Source of the DNA: Astrocystis sublimbata
Taxonomy: Eukaryota; Ascomycota; Sordariomycetes; Xylariales; Xylariaceae
Direction: 5' to 3'
NCBI GenBank assembly: GCA_022453515.1
Contig: JAJNNY010000017.1
Location: 310,001 to 374,000, forward strand
DNA length: 64,000 bases
Of the stretch, positions 24,594 to 36,670 are shown piece after piece. Within the stretch, counting starts at the first letter, position 1; each line of letters begins with the position of its first letter. Both the position numbers and the translations under genes were made by a program. The notes below the pieces were generated by a model. The model was not told the DNA's origin, made no database searches, and was given only the letters and a program-made list of their open reading frames with translations.

Positions 24594-25785
24594 TGTTTCC
24601 CTGCTCGACCAGTTCCGATGGCAGGCGGTATTGTTGCGTCTCTTGTCCTGTGTACATGAATTTGTGAACTGGTGGTTAGTTGATTTTTCAACAATTTGTG
24701 CTGAGCAGGACAACAAGAGGTGGCAGCTGAAAGCTCCGACCAACAAACAGTCCCAACGCCACGGAACCGAAATGCTCTCCTGTTAAGTACTTTCTTGGAA
24801 ACTGCGCAATCTCTGACCAACAAAGCTGATTGCACATGGGTTATCACTCCATATATGATATTGTTTAGTCTTTCGAATAATCAAGACTGCGGCTGCAACT
24901 GCTACTGCTGCTTATCCGCTGCTGCAGATTATTCAGATCTTGCAGCATTATCCTATGAGAAAGCAGGTGACCTTTCTTTTTCGGGCTGGCCTTCGTTGTT
25001 TGCCAATTCATGCCACACACATCATTAAATTCACTACCTGATCGACCTATTGGTTCCGACCGGCCTGCCAAGTACATCCTGGATGAATTCTCAGTTCTTT
25101 GAAGGCCAACTCCTTTTTGTCTAATGAAACGTCCCTAGTAATATAGCTGGTACATAAGTAACAGTCCATATACCCAAGTCCTATTGTACGACCGGATAAC
25201 TCATCTAGCACTCTTGCGGCGGATAAGCTTGTGAAAGGACACAGCCACCAAGCCAAGCTGATCAGAAACTATCAGCTCAACCCCTGTCACAAATGAACTG
25301 TTGGTTCTCTTCAGGAGCCAATCCAATAACTTATGTATCTCGGGTACGTGCAGGTAGTCTGCAGAAATATGTATGTTATATCACCCTGCCGTAGGCAGTG
25401 ACAGAGCTAAAAATACATCCACCTATAAAACAATAAGACAACGCACACCTGAGTATGTCTTTTAATACGGCCGCATGCGCAAGGACACTGTGTAAAACGA
25501 GCATAAAATAAACGAGATCTCTGTATGTCGAAGTTCCAATCGGAAGCTACTGATTGATGAGGCTGCTTGCCCCAATAATTATCATGCAGGTTTCCTGCAA
25601 TGGCACAGTGACCACCCCGCAAATGGTACGTAATTAAGCATCTAAGACCAAGTACTAGGAGATGCAGGTGGGCCAAACAGTTCCAATCACACATGCAAGC
25701 TGTCTTCCCAGAACTGGTCCATGGCATACATCGCAGTCTCCTACAATTGATATCCTGTGACCTGTGACTTGAGCGAGCTGTAGAA
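24594..25785. other. Divergent promoter region
   Basis: This 1.2-kb stretch lies between the start of the membrane-protein gene (-) and the start of the AKR-RidA gene (+). Several small open frames occur at 24440-24847, which include the 5' leader of the minus-strand gene. Nothing else is recognisable. Confidence 0.45.
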
Positions 25786-27470
25786 ATGGAACCACCAATC
25801 TCGCACAATGCAGAGAAAGTTACTATCGGTGGAGATACCCCTATTCCCCGGATGATCTCAGGGCTCTGGCAGCTTGCTGGTGGCCACGATGAGGAGATTG
25901 ATATCGATGCGGCGACACGCACAATGAAACGATTGGTAGACTCGGGATTCTACTGCTTTGATATGGCTGATCATTATGGTGACGCTGGTATGGCATTCCC
26001 TTAGCCAAACTGGCCCAATCTGCCGCTGACAGCACATAAGAACTCGTCGTAGGCAGGTACCATGCCACTTGTTCTGGCAGCATGCTCGCCTTCACGAAAT
26101 GGTGCCCGCCTGAAAATGGGACCAAGTCCTTGCATGCGGCCGAGGCAGCAGTCAATCTCGCGCTCGAAAGGATGGGCCAGAAACAGATTGCGCTGATGCA
26201 ATGTAGGTTGCGCTTCAGGCTTTATTCCAGCAGCAGCCGTGCACATCTACCCTTTTGGCATGTCCTGTCTTGTGTTGCGTAGACGTGGATGATACTAATA
26301 TCTCACATAGATCATGTATGGGACTACTCAGATGACACCTACCTCCATAATCTTGTCCATCTTCGTGCAATGCAAGAAGAGGGCAAGATCAAGCACATCG
26401 GGGTTACGAACGTTGACGCTGCCCATCTGGAACTGATGATTGATAGTGGCTTTAGGATTGCCACCAATCAGGTGTCGTGCTCCGTACTAGATCAACGTCT
26501 TGTGCGAGGAAGATTGGCATCTGTGTGCGAGAAGAACAAGGTAGGTGTACTCGCCTATGGTACTCTTCTTGGGGGCTTCCTGAGCGAGAGATGGCTCGAT
26601 CAGCCTGAGCCGCAAGATCTAGACGAGTTGAACTGGAGTCTCCGTAAATACCTTCGCTTCATCCGAGCTGCTGGTGGCTGGACACCGTTTCAGGGCCTGT
26701 TGCGAGCTCTGTCGACGATCGCCCATGACCATGGAGTCTCTATTGCTGCTGTTGCGACGAGATACGTCCTCGATATACCGGCAGTCAGTGCAGTCATTGT
26801 TGGCTGTCGACTATCAACGGACTCGGTGGAAAATGCCACTAGAAATCTCGAGGCATTCTCATTTGCATTGTCTGAAAGCAATCACACATTAATAAAGGAG
26901 GCGCAAGAGGCGCTTTCAGACATCCCAGGTGATTGTGGCGATGAGTATCGACGACGACCTTACCTGACAGCAGCGGGAGACCTCTCGCATCACCTCAAAG
27001 ATGGTCAGACCGTCAAGCTGACTCAGGCCGTTGTTGCTGGGAAGAAAATTGAGTACTCTACCCGCAGTCCTTGGGAACCCATTGCCGGCTACTGCCGAGC
27101 TGTCCGTACTGACAACTATGTGTATATCTCGGGAACGACGGCCAACAGTCCCGGATCTCTGAAGATGCCGGTGCTTGGTGGCCGATCGGCCCGGAGCCAG
27201 ACTGTCGCTATCCTGGACATCATCAACCGCGCATTGAAAGCCCTAGGCGGCACGCTGTCCGACGTTGTTCGCACACGCATCATTGTCAGGAACGAGGCGG
27301 ACTGCGAAGCCGTCAGCCGGGCTCACGGCTGGGTTTTCCAATGCGAGGGTATTCGACCCTCCAACACATTGATCTTGGCAAATCTGGTGGGGGCCGAATA
27401 TCTTGTGGAAATTGAAGCAGAGGCTCGTCTTGGATTCGCTGACACCCTTTGCCTCCCACTCTCAGCTTGA
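25786..27470 (+). CDS. Aldo/keto reductase fused to a C-terminal RidA (YjgF/YER057c) domain
   Basis: Three exons, 25786-25987, 26041-26202 and 26311-27470, give 507 aa. The AKR barrel spans about residues 10-340. The catalytic tetrad is complete: Asp59 and Tyr64 (FDMADHYGDA), Lys87 (AFTKWCPP) and His123 (LMQYHVWDY); the His is created by the splice between exons 2 and 3. NADPH-site sequence follows (VIVGCRLSTDSVENA). From about 375 to the end lies a RidA-type domain with VYISGTTA, VVRTRIIVRN, IRPSNT and VEIEAEA, the usual signature of this trimeric enamine/imine-hydrolase family. A plausible job is reduction of a carbonyl coupled to clearance of a reactive enamine/imine; that is inference. 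The second intron acceptor is AAG at 26038-26040, weak but the only one that keeps the family sequence (DAELVVGRY). Confidence 0.88.
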
Positions 27471-28148
27471 TGGTGCTGCGCTCAGGTTCAGGCCTGAAGC
27501 CATTGTGAAGTGAGGCATGTGTCTTGTAAAGCATAGGATAATAACATATCAAACAAAAGCAGTTCAAGTTGTTTCCAAAGAAATCGATTGGAGACGACGG
27601 CCTAGCTTAAGGCTTGTAGTCGAGAGAAGTTCAAGATACCTCTTACTAGGTAGGCCGGATTAACAGACGCATGCAGTACCTGCATTCCACTACCAGCTGG
27701 AGCAAGCAGTTGCTATTATACCTAAGGTAGTAGTTGGGTTATTCAATCTAGGTATGTTGTATGCCTTCGGTACCTACCTAAGGTATTTGCCCCTTTCAAG
27801 AGAAAGGAACTTATTAAAAAAGCCATTGTACAATGTATGAATAACCGACCATGAAATAATGTTCAGATAACTCAGTTGGAATGAACCATGCCCAGTGGCG
27901 CACTGGGAGCTGCACAAATCGCACATGCAGGAGACTGTAGCGAGACCAGGGGGCCAGGATGTCGACTTGGGCACCGGCCACGCTAACAACACGCCACTTA
28001 ACGCGTAAAGTACCTCTCCAAAGTACCTCCTCTAGGTGGGCATCTTGGACAGCTGAGCAGGCAACAGCGAGTGGAAGAGTTCAAGGTGAGATTGCCTAAG
28101 TCATTGCAAAGCTGCGTTGCACCTTCTCATCTTGTTACCTAGCAAAAG
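27471..28148. other. Intergenic spacer
   Basis: This is the terminator region of the AKR-RidA gene and the promoter of the helicase gene. A TACCTACCTAAGGTA motif lies at about 27771-27785. No gene is seen. Confidence 0.45.
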
Positions 28149-30647
28149 ATGTCGGCTCCACTCGCAAGTACGTCATCCGTCCCTTGTCTCGAGCGCGGGG
28201 CCTCGATGTGCCTGCCCGCCGGCTCAGAGTCCCCGGGACGCACCTGCACATCGCTCGCGTTCACGTCGGGTAGAAGCTAACAGTCTTGCGCCAGGCCTTC
28301 CCGAGCATCCCCTCCCCGAGCGCCCCCTCCCCGGGCACCACCACAACCACTGCCACATCGGAACTGCGACTGTAGAGACAAGTGGTTCGCAACCATCCGG
28401 CCACGAAGCCATTGCTCCCCCGGTCCCCCGAGCGCACGAGGAACCAGAATCCGACGGCCCTCCTCCTAAACGGTCTCGCATCCACGAACCATCGTCGCCC
28501 AGAGGCGAGGTAATCAGCTTGATCAGCGATGATGAGGGTCCCGACAGCCTGCCCAACAAGCCCACGCGGCCACAGGGAAATATACAATCTCCTGGCGACC
28601 AGCATGGTTGGTTCATCGACGTGCACGGTTCCGGAAGCGCCATTCCGTCTGGGCTGGCCCCCTCTGGAACCGATACCGGTGGTGTAAGCGCACCCGGGAT
28701 GAGCAGCTTCACTTTTGAGGGAGGCACCCATGAGGACAAAAGCAGCAACGACGTGAAGACGGAGCATGTTAGGGGTCCCACGACCATCACAGCCGGTATA
28801 TTTCCGGCTTCGACCGGGCCACCACCGGAACCCATGACCCAGAGCCAAGAGACACCTCGGCATCACGTCCCTGTCAAAGAACCCCCCCTATGCCCCGAGC
28901 AAGCCGAACTTGTTGATATCATCATGTCGGGGAGGAATGTATTCTACACCGGATCGGCTGGTTGCGGTAAATCTACTGTCCTGAAGGCATTCACAAGGCG
29001 CTTGCGCGACAGAGGCTTGCGCGTCGACATCGTGGCACCGACTGGCATCTCGGCTTTGGGTGTTGGCGGCTCTACTACCTTTGTGTATGCTGGCTGGAAT
29101 CTGGACAGCTTCAAGCAGACGATGGAAAATCTGAGGAGAGGGGCGCACGCCAGACAAGTCCGCAAGCGCTTGAAAGACACCGATGTCCTAGTCATAGATG
29201 AGATCAGCAGTAAGTCGCGAATTGCCGAGATATCTGCCACCTCCCCTGACCGTTTTATGAGCCTTTTGGCTCCTATCTCGACTCCGATTGTATCGCGAAG
29301 CGTAGTCACGCTCAGTGTGGCATTTGCTGATATGAAAGTAATCAGTGGTGGAGAACTTTCACTTTGAACGACTCAGTGCCGTTCTGCAAGAAGCTCGTGG
29401 CTCATATGAACCATTCGGCGGAGTGCAGATCGTTGTCACCGGTGATTTCCACCAATTGCCGCCTGTGAAACCTTTCGCACATTGTCTCCAGTGTGGTGAC
29501 GAACTAGAAGTCGACCGATCAGAGGAGTGCTATGCGGTGTGTAACTCTTGAGCAACCATTTGCCCTTTCCCCTATTTTATATGTACTACCTGAGACCAAA
29601 AGCCGATCCCCGAGCCAATATAGGAACGATGAGCACTGACCGCGAGTGGCGCAGTGCGAAAAGCATGGCATCTACCACGACGAGGACAAGTGGGCTTTCA
29701 AGAGCAAGACCTGGGCAAGATGTAATTTCGTCTATTTCCACCTCCGAACGATTTACCGCCAGAATGACGAGACATTCATCAAGATTTTACAGAAGTGTCG
29801 AATAGGTGAACCTCTGACTGGCGAAGATACCGACATTTTGATGAATCACCCCTGCAAAACCGGAAACGCGACAAAGCTCTATGCCAGGCGAGACGAGGTT
29901 CGTAGAGAGAACCGGATTCGCTTCGATAAACTCGTATCGGAGAAATACACTTTCCCTTGCATGGACGACTTCCATCGGAATCCCGACCACCAGCATTTTG
30001 AAAAGCATAACAGGCGCTTGCCAGATGGCTCGTTAGACTCTCTGAAAGACCATCGCTACGAGTCCCTTACCGAATTCAAGAAAGGCATGCTGGTTGTTCT
30101 ACTTACGAACCTAGATCTAGGTCGAAAGCTGTGTAACGGCAGCCAGGGCATTGTATGTGGTTATGAGGACTACGATGTTCGAAAATTACCTAGAGTGCCT
30201 ACCAAGAGCGAGCCTGACCCCGAGGATGGCATCCACGGCGATTATGCAGAAATGCGTGAGAAAAATATAAAGGTCTTTATCGAGAGACCAGATGTCGCTA
30301 AGAAGGTTTGGCCCATCGTTCGGTTTCACAACGGCCAGGTGCGGACCATCTTCGCGGATTGTTCCGTCCACACCTTAGGAAAGCAACCATACAGCCTTCT
30401 ATGCAGGACTCAAATTCCCCTAGCTCCAGCCTGGGCCATGTCCATTCACAAAAGCCAAAGCCTCACACTCGACCGTGTCATTGTTGATCTTACTAGGGCT
30501 TGGGAAGAAGGGCAGGTTTATGTCGCTCTGTCGAGAGCAACGAGCTTAGACGGCCTGAAGATCGAGGGTGATCCGAGGGGCTTAGCCGTTGGCAAAGGCG
30601 GTAACTCAGAAGTCCGACGATTTCACATGGAGAGATTCGGTATTTAG
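28149..30647 (+). CDS. PIF1-like superfamily 1B DNA helicase with Cys-rich insert
   Basis: Four exons, 28149-28167, 28295-29209, 29346-29536 and 29655-30647, give 705 aa. The ATG at 28149 is followed after 19 nt by a GTACGT donor; the acceptor at 28294 sits 11 nt beyond a GCTAAC branch site, and the phase closes, which decided this start. Residues 1-200 are disordered, with an NLS-like PPKRSR (64-69) and a SUMO-interaction-like acidic motif VISLISDDEG (79-88). The helicase core has Walker A GSAGCGKST (226-234), APTGISA (254-260), Walker B VLVIDEIS, motif III TGDFHQLPPV and the C-terminal motifs MSIHKSQSLTLD and VYVALSRAT. Between motif III and the next core block is an insert with two CxxC pairs (CLQC and, across an intron, CYAC) plus further Cys/His, likely zinc-binding. 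Family role: 5'-3' unwinding in genome maintenance, nucleus or mitochondria. Confidence 0.9.
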
Positions 30648-30848
30648 TCTGGAAATGATTTGTTTGTGTGTCTATTTATCCCCCATCTAGGATGAGGGCT
30701 AGCATGGCGTTCTCGGGATGGCTCCTATAGAGAACAAGGTACCCAGGCAGCGATGCTTTGACTCGGAATGTTTACTTAGTCTGCGAATTTGTCTTCACCT
30801 TCCAAAGACACCTGTTATTGCTTGGCAATGGTCTACGCTGACGTGGTT

Positions 30849-32611
30849 TTACTTGTCTACAGGCATGCCACCTGGAAGCTCGTCAAGCCCTACAAGGCGA
30901 CAAGGTCAGCATAGCTCTTATCAAGGCAAATAATGTCAAAATTATGTACTCACATCCGTCAATCGTCTCGTCTACAATGTTCTTGACAGAACACTGGTTG
31001 CCCTGCTGGATACTCTGACCCTTAAGCTGGGGGCAATTGATGTTGCAGTTGGTGTCCATCGCCGTCTGTAGAGCGTTGCCTTTCCAGCCAAACTAGAAGT
31101 AAATCGGGATTAGTAGTTCATCCTACGAGCTGGAAACCATCTGTTGTGTCACGGGAGCTTGCTGCAGTGGAAATGGCAGATTGTTCCTTGGAGCAGCGTA
31201 TGCGCTTCAAGGAGGTTTGCTATCGAAAGTGAGGGGGGATGAAAAACTCTGATACTTACCACGTAATCTCCATGATTACCATATCCGGTTCTGATATAGT
31301 CAGCACAGTGTCATTGACAGATGATTTGGTCTCGGGTCGAAAAGTGATCTACTCACTTGTCGCCAAAACTCCATACGAAGGGCTGCGAGCCATCTGCGGG
31401 CCAATCTGCCTTATTGTTGAACTGGGCTGTGTCCCATATGACCTCGTAAAACAATTGTGGGATCTTGACTGGGTGGGTTGCCGGGCACTGTGGACACCCT
31501 TTTGTGTTATTCTTCATGCGTTCAACTAAAGCAAAATACAAGTAGCGGATGAGAGGTCGAAATAGGACTCGCATACAGGTCCGTTAGACTCGAAGGTCCC
31601 ACTGGAAGGGTACGCAACGTGGCTTGCGTGGTCCGGAGGGTCGAGCGTCTTGCCGTCCCAGCAACTGTACATGGCACGTGGTTAGAGCAGTTGCGCAAGC
31701 TGTCACACAGCCGAAAGGGGGGAATGGAGGTGACTCACGTCGGGAAGCGCACGTTGACCATGATGCCGTACGGGCATGCCTGCTTCGGGAAGTACTTCGT
31801 CTCGCCGTCGCGCGTCATGGGGCTCTTGAGACAAGTATACGTGAGCTGGCGTGGGACCTTGCTTTCGTCGCGGTTGTTGGGGTCGCCGACGATCATGCGG
31901 AAGCCCTTGGGGCGTTGATCTGTTAGCGCGGTGAAGACTATTCCAGTTTGATAAAGCCCGTTGTTGGCGGAAAGGGCTAACCTACGGGCTTGAATGCGGT
32001 GACTTGGCCTCGGCCGCTGATGACGGGCGTGTAGTAGACAGTCATGCCACCTTGAGACTGCTCGAACCCGACGTTACCTTTCTGCGGAACGCGCTTGAAG
32101 GTTCCGTTGCGGGCTTGGAAGTATAGCACTGCTGTCTACTTCGTATCAGCGATTTCGCTTTCTCTCGCTTTTCTCTACGTTCTGTGTAAAATAGGAAGAA
32201 CAACGGCGCCCCAGCACTCAACGCACTGTTAGAGGTTAGCACTATAATCATTAATGCTAGATAGGCATGCGTAATCACCCCAGTAGTTCGAGAAGTCTTC
32301 TGCGAACGTGCACGTAGTACATGTTGCCTTGGAAGGGATATCAAGACTTGAAGGGTCCATCGAAGGCTGGAAGGTGTTCTGTTTCCCGGCGCTTTGTTAG
32401 TACACAGACGTCTCCCTCCCGAGGTTGGTTTTGGCTCAACACATACGCCACCGATGACCTGATGGAGATGGGGGCTACCCGTTACGCCAGGGTTGACGAG
32501 GGGATCGAGCCGCTCTACCACGAGCTGGGAGCATGAGAATCGAAGAAGTGCCAGTGAGCTAGGCACTATCAGCGCCAGCCCAGTAGCAGCGTATCGCAAT
32601 AAGAAATGCAT
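30849..32611 (-). CDS. Secreted DUF1996 protein
   Basis: Nine exons were deduced: 32611-32447, 32378-32279, 32131-31982, 31919-31739, 31664-31577, 31487-31357, 31290-31260, 31092-30954 and 30889-30849. They close in frame to 341 aa. A signal peptide is visible (MHFLLRYAATGLALIV...SLA, about 1-21). The DUF1996 core has VERLDPLVNPG and HLHQVIGG near the start, then CTTCTFAEDFSNYW, the QARNGTFKRVPQ block, GFRMIVGDP, CWDGKTLDPPDH and CPATHPVKIPQLFYEV. Nine or more cysteines suit an extracellular protein. DUF1996 proteins are abundant in fungal secretomes, sometimes joined to a WSC domain; none is present here, so this is the short form. Their function is unknown. Exon 7 (31 nt) and exon 9 (41 nt) are very short and easily missed by automatic annotation. 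Confidence 0.87.
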
Positions 32612-33431
32612 TTTCTGCGAATTGTCTTTTCACTCAATGATACTGGTTTTGAGATCAAAAAATGAGAAAGCCCAAGGTGCAACGCTTATCGCTGTGCTCC
32701 GGAAGAAACGCCATCTTGATATATGGGCACAGATTTAATACTATTGAGCTGTCACTATATGGACCACTATTTCGGACCTTGCAGTAGCCCTCCAACTCCA
32801 AACCAATCGTCAAATGGGAGTGCGTTCGGCTAATACCAGAGTCGCACTCTATTTGCATTCCCCATATGCGGGAGACGCAGGCGGCAAGATGTATTGAACA
32901 AGTGACTCGGCGCGGATACAGAATGGCAGAAAAGGAGTCGAATAGAGTATCGATTATGCGGGGAGGATGGGACTGTCCATTCTTCAGGGGCGTCTTCTTC
33001 GACTACGGTACCCACTGACGACTCTCGTCCACGCAGCTGGGGATGGCCCAATGTTCCCCTTGCCAGGCCCGCCAGGCAGGGCAGGGGTATGTGTCACTGG
33101 CTGGGTGGGCTAAGATCAATATACGCGGATAAATAGTGAACGCAAATAGCACAACCTGTTTCTAAGGTCGTTGAATCAGTGTCATTGCCACTTGTTGGGC
33201 ACAGGCATCAACAGGGTTGTTGCATGGAAGGCAGTTCATAAATAAGTCCATGGAATCCTAGTTGTGTTCTTACTTATGTGTTCTACGACTGCATATCTTC
33301 CACCTGCAGGGCGTCTATGTTACAACAGCTGTGACTGTCTTCCTTAGATGATAACTGAGAGTAAGCTTTGAGGGTATAGTGATGAGCCGAAGTAGTAGCA
33401 TCACACTGAAGTGGCGTGAGACATTCGCTAC
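32612..33431. other. Intergenic spacer
   Basis: This is the promoter side of the DUF1996 gene and the 3' flank of the acyl-CoA-ligase-like gene. No gene or repeat is recognised. Confidence 0.45.
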
Positions 33432-35212
33432 CTAAAGCTTCGAATCCGCTGGTTTCTTATCTCCGACTTCCTCAGCGGCGACGTCTCTAAGTTGTTTCCG
33501 TAGGATCTTCCCAGACTGAAAGCTCGCGTTAGTGTTGCTGAATCTCTGAGGCATGTTTGGTTATTTAGATATAAGGAAGGCTGACTCACTGGGTTTTTGG
33601 GGATCGCATCAACAAACTTGACGCCACCTTGCAACCATTTGAATCGAATAACCCGCTTCTTCATCCAATCCGCTATATCTTGCTCCGTAACATTGACATC
33701 GGGATTTCGAACGATATAGGCTCGTGGCAGCTCTTCCCCATTTATCGTAACACCGACAACCGCCACGTCTACAACTGCATTGTTGTCAAGCAATAGCGCC
33801 TCGAGCTCAGCTGGCGCTACTTGGTTGCCCTTCACTTTGATGAGCTCCTTGATGCGATCGACGATGCGCCACTTCCCTCCAGGCTTGTACTCGTCAATAT
33901 AAGCAACATCACCCGTCTTCAGCCAACGCGTTCCATCGGGATCCGTATGGGTCGTGTCGGCCGTAGCTTCAGGCTTTTGCCAGTAGCCCTTCATGACCGT
34001 CGGCCCTGATATCCATATCTCACCTCTCTCGCCCGGCTTCGTAACCTCCTCACCCGAGCCGTCCGTGCTCATGATGCACGCCTTCAGATTCGGCATCAGC
34101 TGGCCAACTGAGGATGTGTTTACGACCTCCTTGGGGTCCCAGGAAGTAGCGGAGCAAGTTAGTTCGGTCATGCCCCAGCCCTGGTTAACTGTCATCGCGC
34201 CTGCCGGCCACAGCTTGACTAACTCATCGGATATCTCGTGGCCCAGGGGAGCAGCTCCGCAGCCTATGAACTGCACGCTACTTAGGTCGTATTTCCGTGT
34301 CGACGGGTGCTTCGCCAAAGCCACGATGATAGGGGGCACGGCTACTATGTGTGAGATGCGGTAAGTCTGTATGTGCTGTAGCATCTTTTCGAAGTTGAAC
34401 GCGGGCATCATGTACACCGGGATGCCTGAGTGCGGGAAGTTCGATGCGAAAAATGCCTGGCCATATGCGTGATAGCACGGTATGAAACAGAGTTGGCGGT
34501 GAGTCTTCCTCTTGTCTTCTATCTCGGGGTCCAGGCCCTCTACGAACTTCACTCCTGTGCCGTTGGCCACGTACGAATGATGGGTGACTTCGACGCCTTT
34601 GGGAACACCTGTCGTCCCCGAGCTGTAGTTCAGGCAGCACGTTGTCGTTTTCGAGTCAGCGGGTTCGACCCAGCCGAATTTCGTCGCATCGGTCTTGGAT
34701 GCGAGGAGCTCCGTCCAATGCCGAGATCCCAGACGAGCCTTGCCCTTCTGCCTGTCCAATCCCGTGGCATCGAAGCTGTACACCCGGCTCTTGGGCAAGC
34801 CCGCTTGTTCCGCGGCCTCCATGGCAGTCTCCATGCTGGCGTCGGCGGCGATGAGAATATATGCCCCGCTGTCCTTCAGTTGGTAAGCGAGCTCTCGGGC
34901 AACGAAGCTCGGGTTCGCGCCGGTGAAAACGCCGCCAGCCATGACCACACCCATGAAAATCGAGGTGAAGAATATGTTGTTCCCCGAAAATAGCAGTACA
35001 CGGTCACCCGTTTTCAGACCGGCCCGCTGCAGCCCCAACGCTATCCGCTTCGACCATAATCGGTAGCCGCTTCTCGTGATGATGCGGCTTTCCGGAAGAT
35101 CGGCATCAATGAACTGAGGCGTCTCGGGGAGGGGATCAAACGAAGACCCGAACACCCAGGTTGGCAGGGAGCAGTTGGGGATGGGAGTCTCCCATTGTGA
35201 ATGGATGACCAT
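33432..35212 (-). CDS. Peroxisomal 4-coumarate-CoA ligase-like acyl-CoA synthetase
   Basis: Two exons, 35212-33590 and 33515-33432, give 568 aa. It is an ANL-superfamily adenylating enzyme that activates a carboxylic acid with ATP and couples it to CoA. Motifs: the phosphate-binding loop YSSGTTGVPKG at 196-206, the GWGMTE motif in the middle, TGDVAYID, the hinge/ribose-binding region KWRIVDRIKELIKVKGNQVAP and, in exon 2, the catalytic Lys of PKNPSGKILRK, which is assembled only by splicing. The protein ends in SKL, a canonical PTS1 peroxisomal import signal, so it probably acts in peroxisomal side-chain oxidation of aromatic or medium-chain acids. Reading through the intron instead would lose both the Lys motif and the SKL end. 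Confidence 0.92.
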
Positions 35213-36670
35213 ATTTGAACGAAGCTGAAATGTGCGAGATGACAGCGGCTAGAAGAATTATAGAACAAGAGTATTCAAAACATGCGATGTACGCAGCACA
35301 CCAATAAGATCAACATAAATGAGGTGGAAGTGCAGAAATGCGTGTATTAATTTAATGCCTAGGTAAAGTTGTTAGTGGGACGTTGGAGAAGATGAGGGGA
35401 AGTAAGCAAATGCTTCCCCCGAGGTTTTGAATGAAGCTGCTGACCTGGGGGACATTGCTGAACGACCAGGGATCACACACACATCGCATTCCTGAAGCGG
35501 TCAAGATTGAGCTCGGATCGTGGTTATCGATGGAGTTGTCTTCATGGCTCCCCTGATAGCGGATGCTCATCATTTCTGCATTGTGCCCCTTTGCATTCGG
35601 CTCTTCTCTGTGGACTCATCTCACAGAATCATTTTGCAATCATTTCATCCACTGATGCTAATCGAAAAACATCGTGCTATACTATTTAGTGACGTTGCAT
35701 ATACGATGCGTATGGTTATTCCCCCGCCGAGCCCGCAGGAGACAGGCTTAGCGCGAACTGGGGAACATATAACACTAACCCACATATTGTAACCTTGTAG
35801 GGGGGTCTGGCATACCTAGCTAGATTCAGCAACAGAGCTGGGGGAATCCTCTCAGTAATGTTAAATGCCAAGGTTCTCACCGAGATTTGGAAGGTCCGGC
35901 CTACCGTAGTTAGACAACCCGAAGTTGAGATGCTTGCGAGTTGCCTCGGTTGCTTCAGCTCTGCACTTGGGACGTTTGTCAGGTTGCATACAGCCGTTGG
36001 ACGAAGACTAGCCCAAAACTTCGATAGCGGGAAATTGGTGCCGTATAATTCTTGGCGCTTACCGAGATCTAGTTAACTATTGCTCACCCATGATCCGCAT
36101 CGATACTCGTCGAGCTACTGAGGTATGTTACGTGTAAACACAATTTCAAGTTGTGAGAGTCCGAGATGAGAGCTTTTCTATGACATTGTACAGCCAAAGG
36201 ACGAACGATACGATAGCCCGGCCCGGAAGAAATGACACTAATCATGTTAATGGGCAACAATTAACTAAAGCTTCCAATGCAGAACACATCCATTCAATAT
36301 AAAACTTTTGTTCGTCAAAGGTGGTCAGGTGTATTGCTTGCCGTTCTCGTCTAACCCTTGGGCTGTTTGACGTGCCGACTTATCAAAGAACTTCTAGAAC
36401 CTAACTCGTATCTTCGCCTCACGTAAAGTGTAGCTTATGTGGTATTATAGCAATACTAGTCATAACAGCACCATGGTGACCGGGAATTCTACTCTAATGT
36501 CTTGATTCGTAATTTAAATACATATGGTAAAGTAAAACTAAACACCCTCCTCCGCACGTTGGTCAAACAGGCGTAAAGACCGCTTGTATATATATATATA
36601 TATTCATACATCTATGCAATTGTTGACCTTGAATCGACCGTGATATACATCGGTCTCATCGGTTAGGGTG
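35213..36670. other. AT-richer intergenic region
   Basis: No gene is supported in this stretch. It contains a short (TA)n run at about 36587-36602. Composition from about 36.1 kb is more AT-rich than elsewhere in the window, in keeping with the gene-poor, transposon-visited stretch to its right. Confidence 0.4.
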
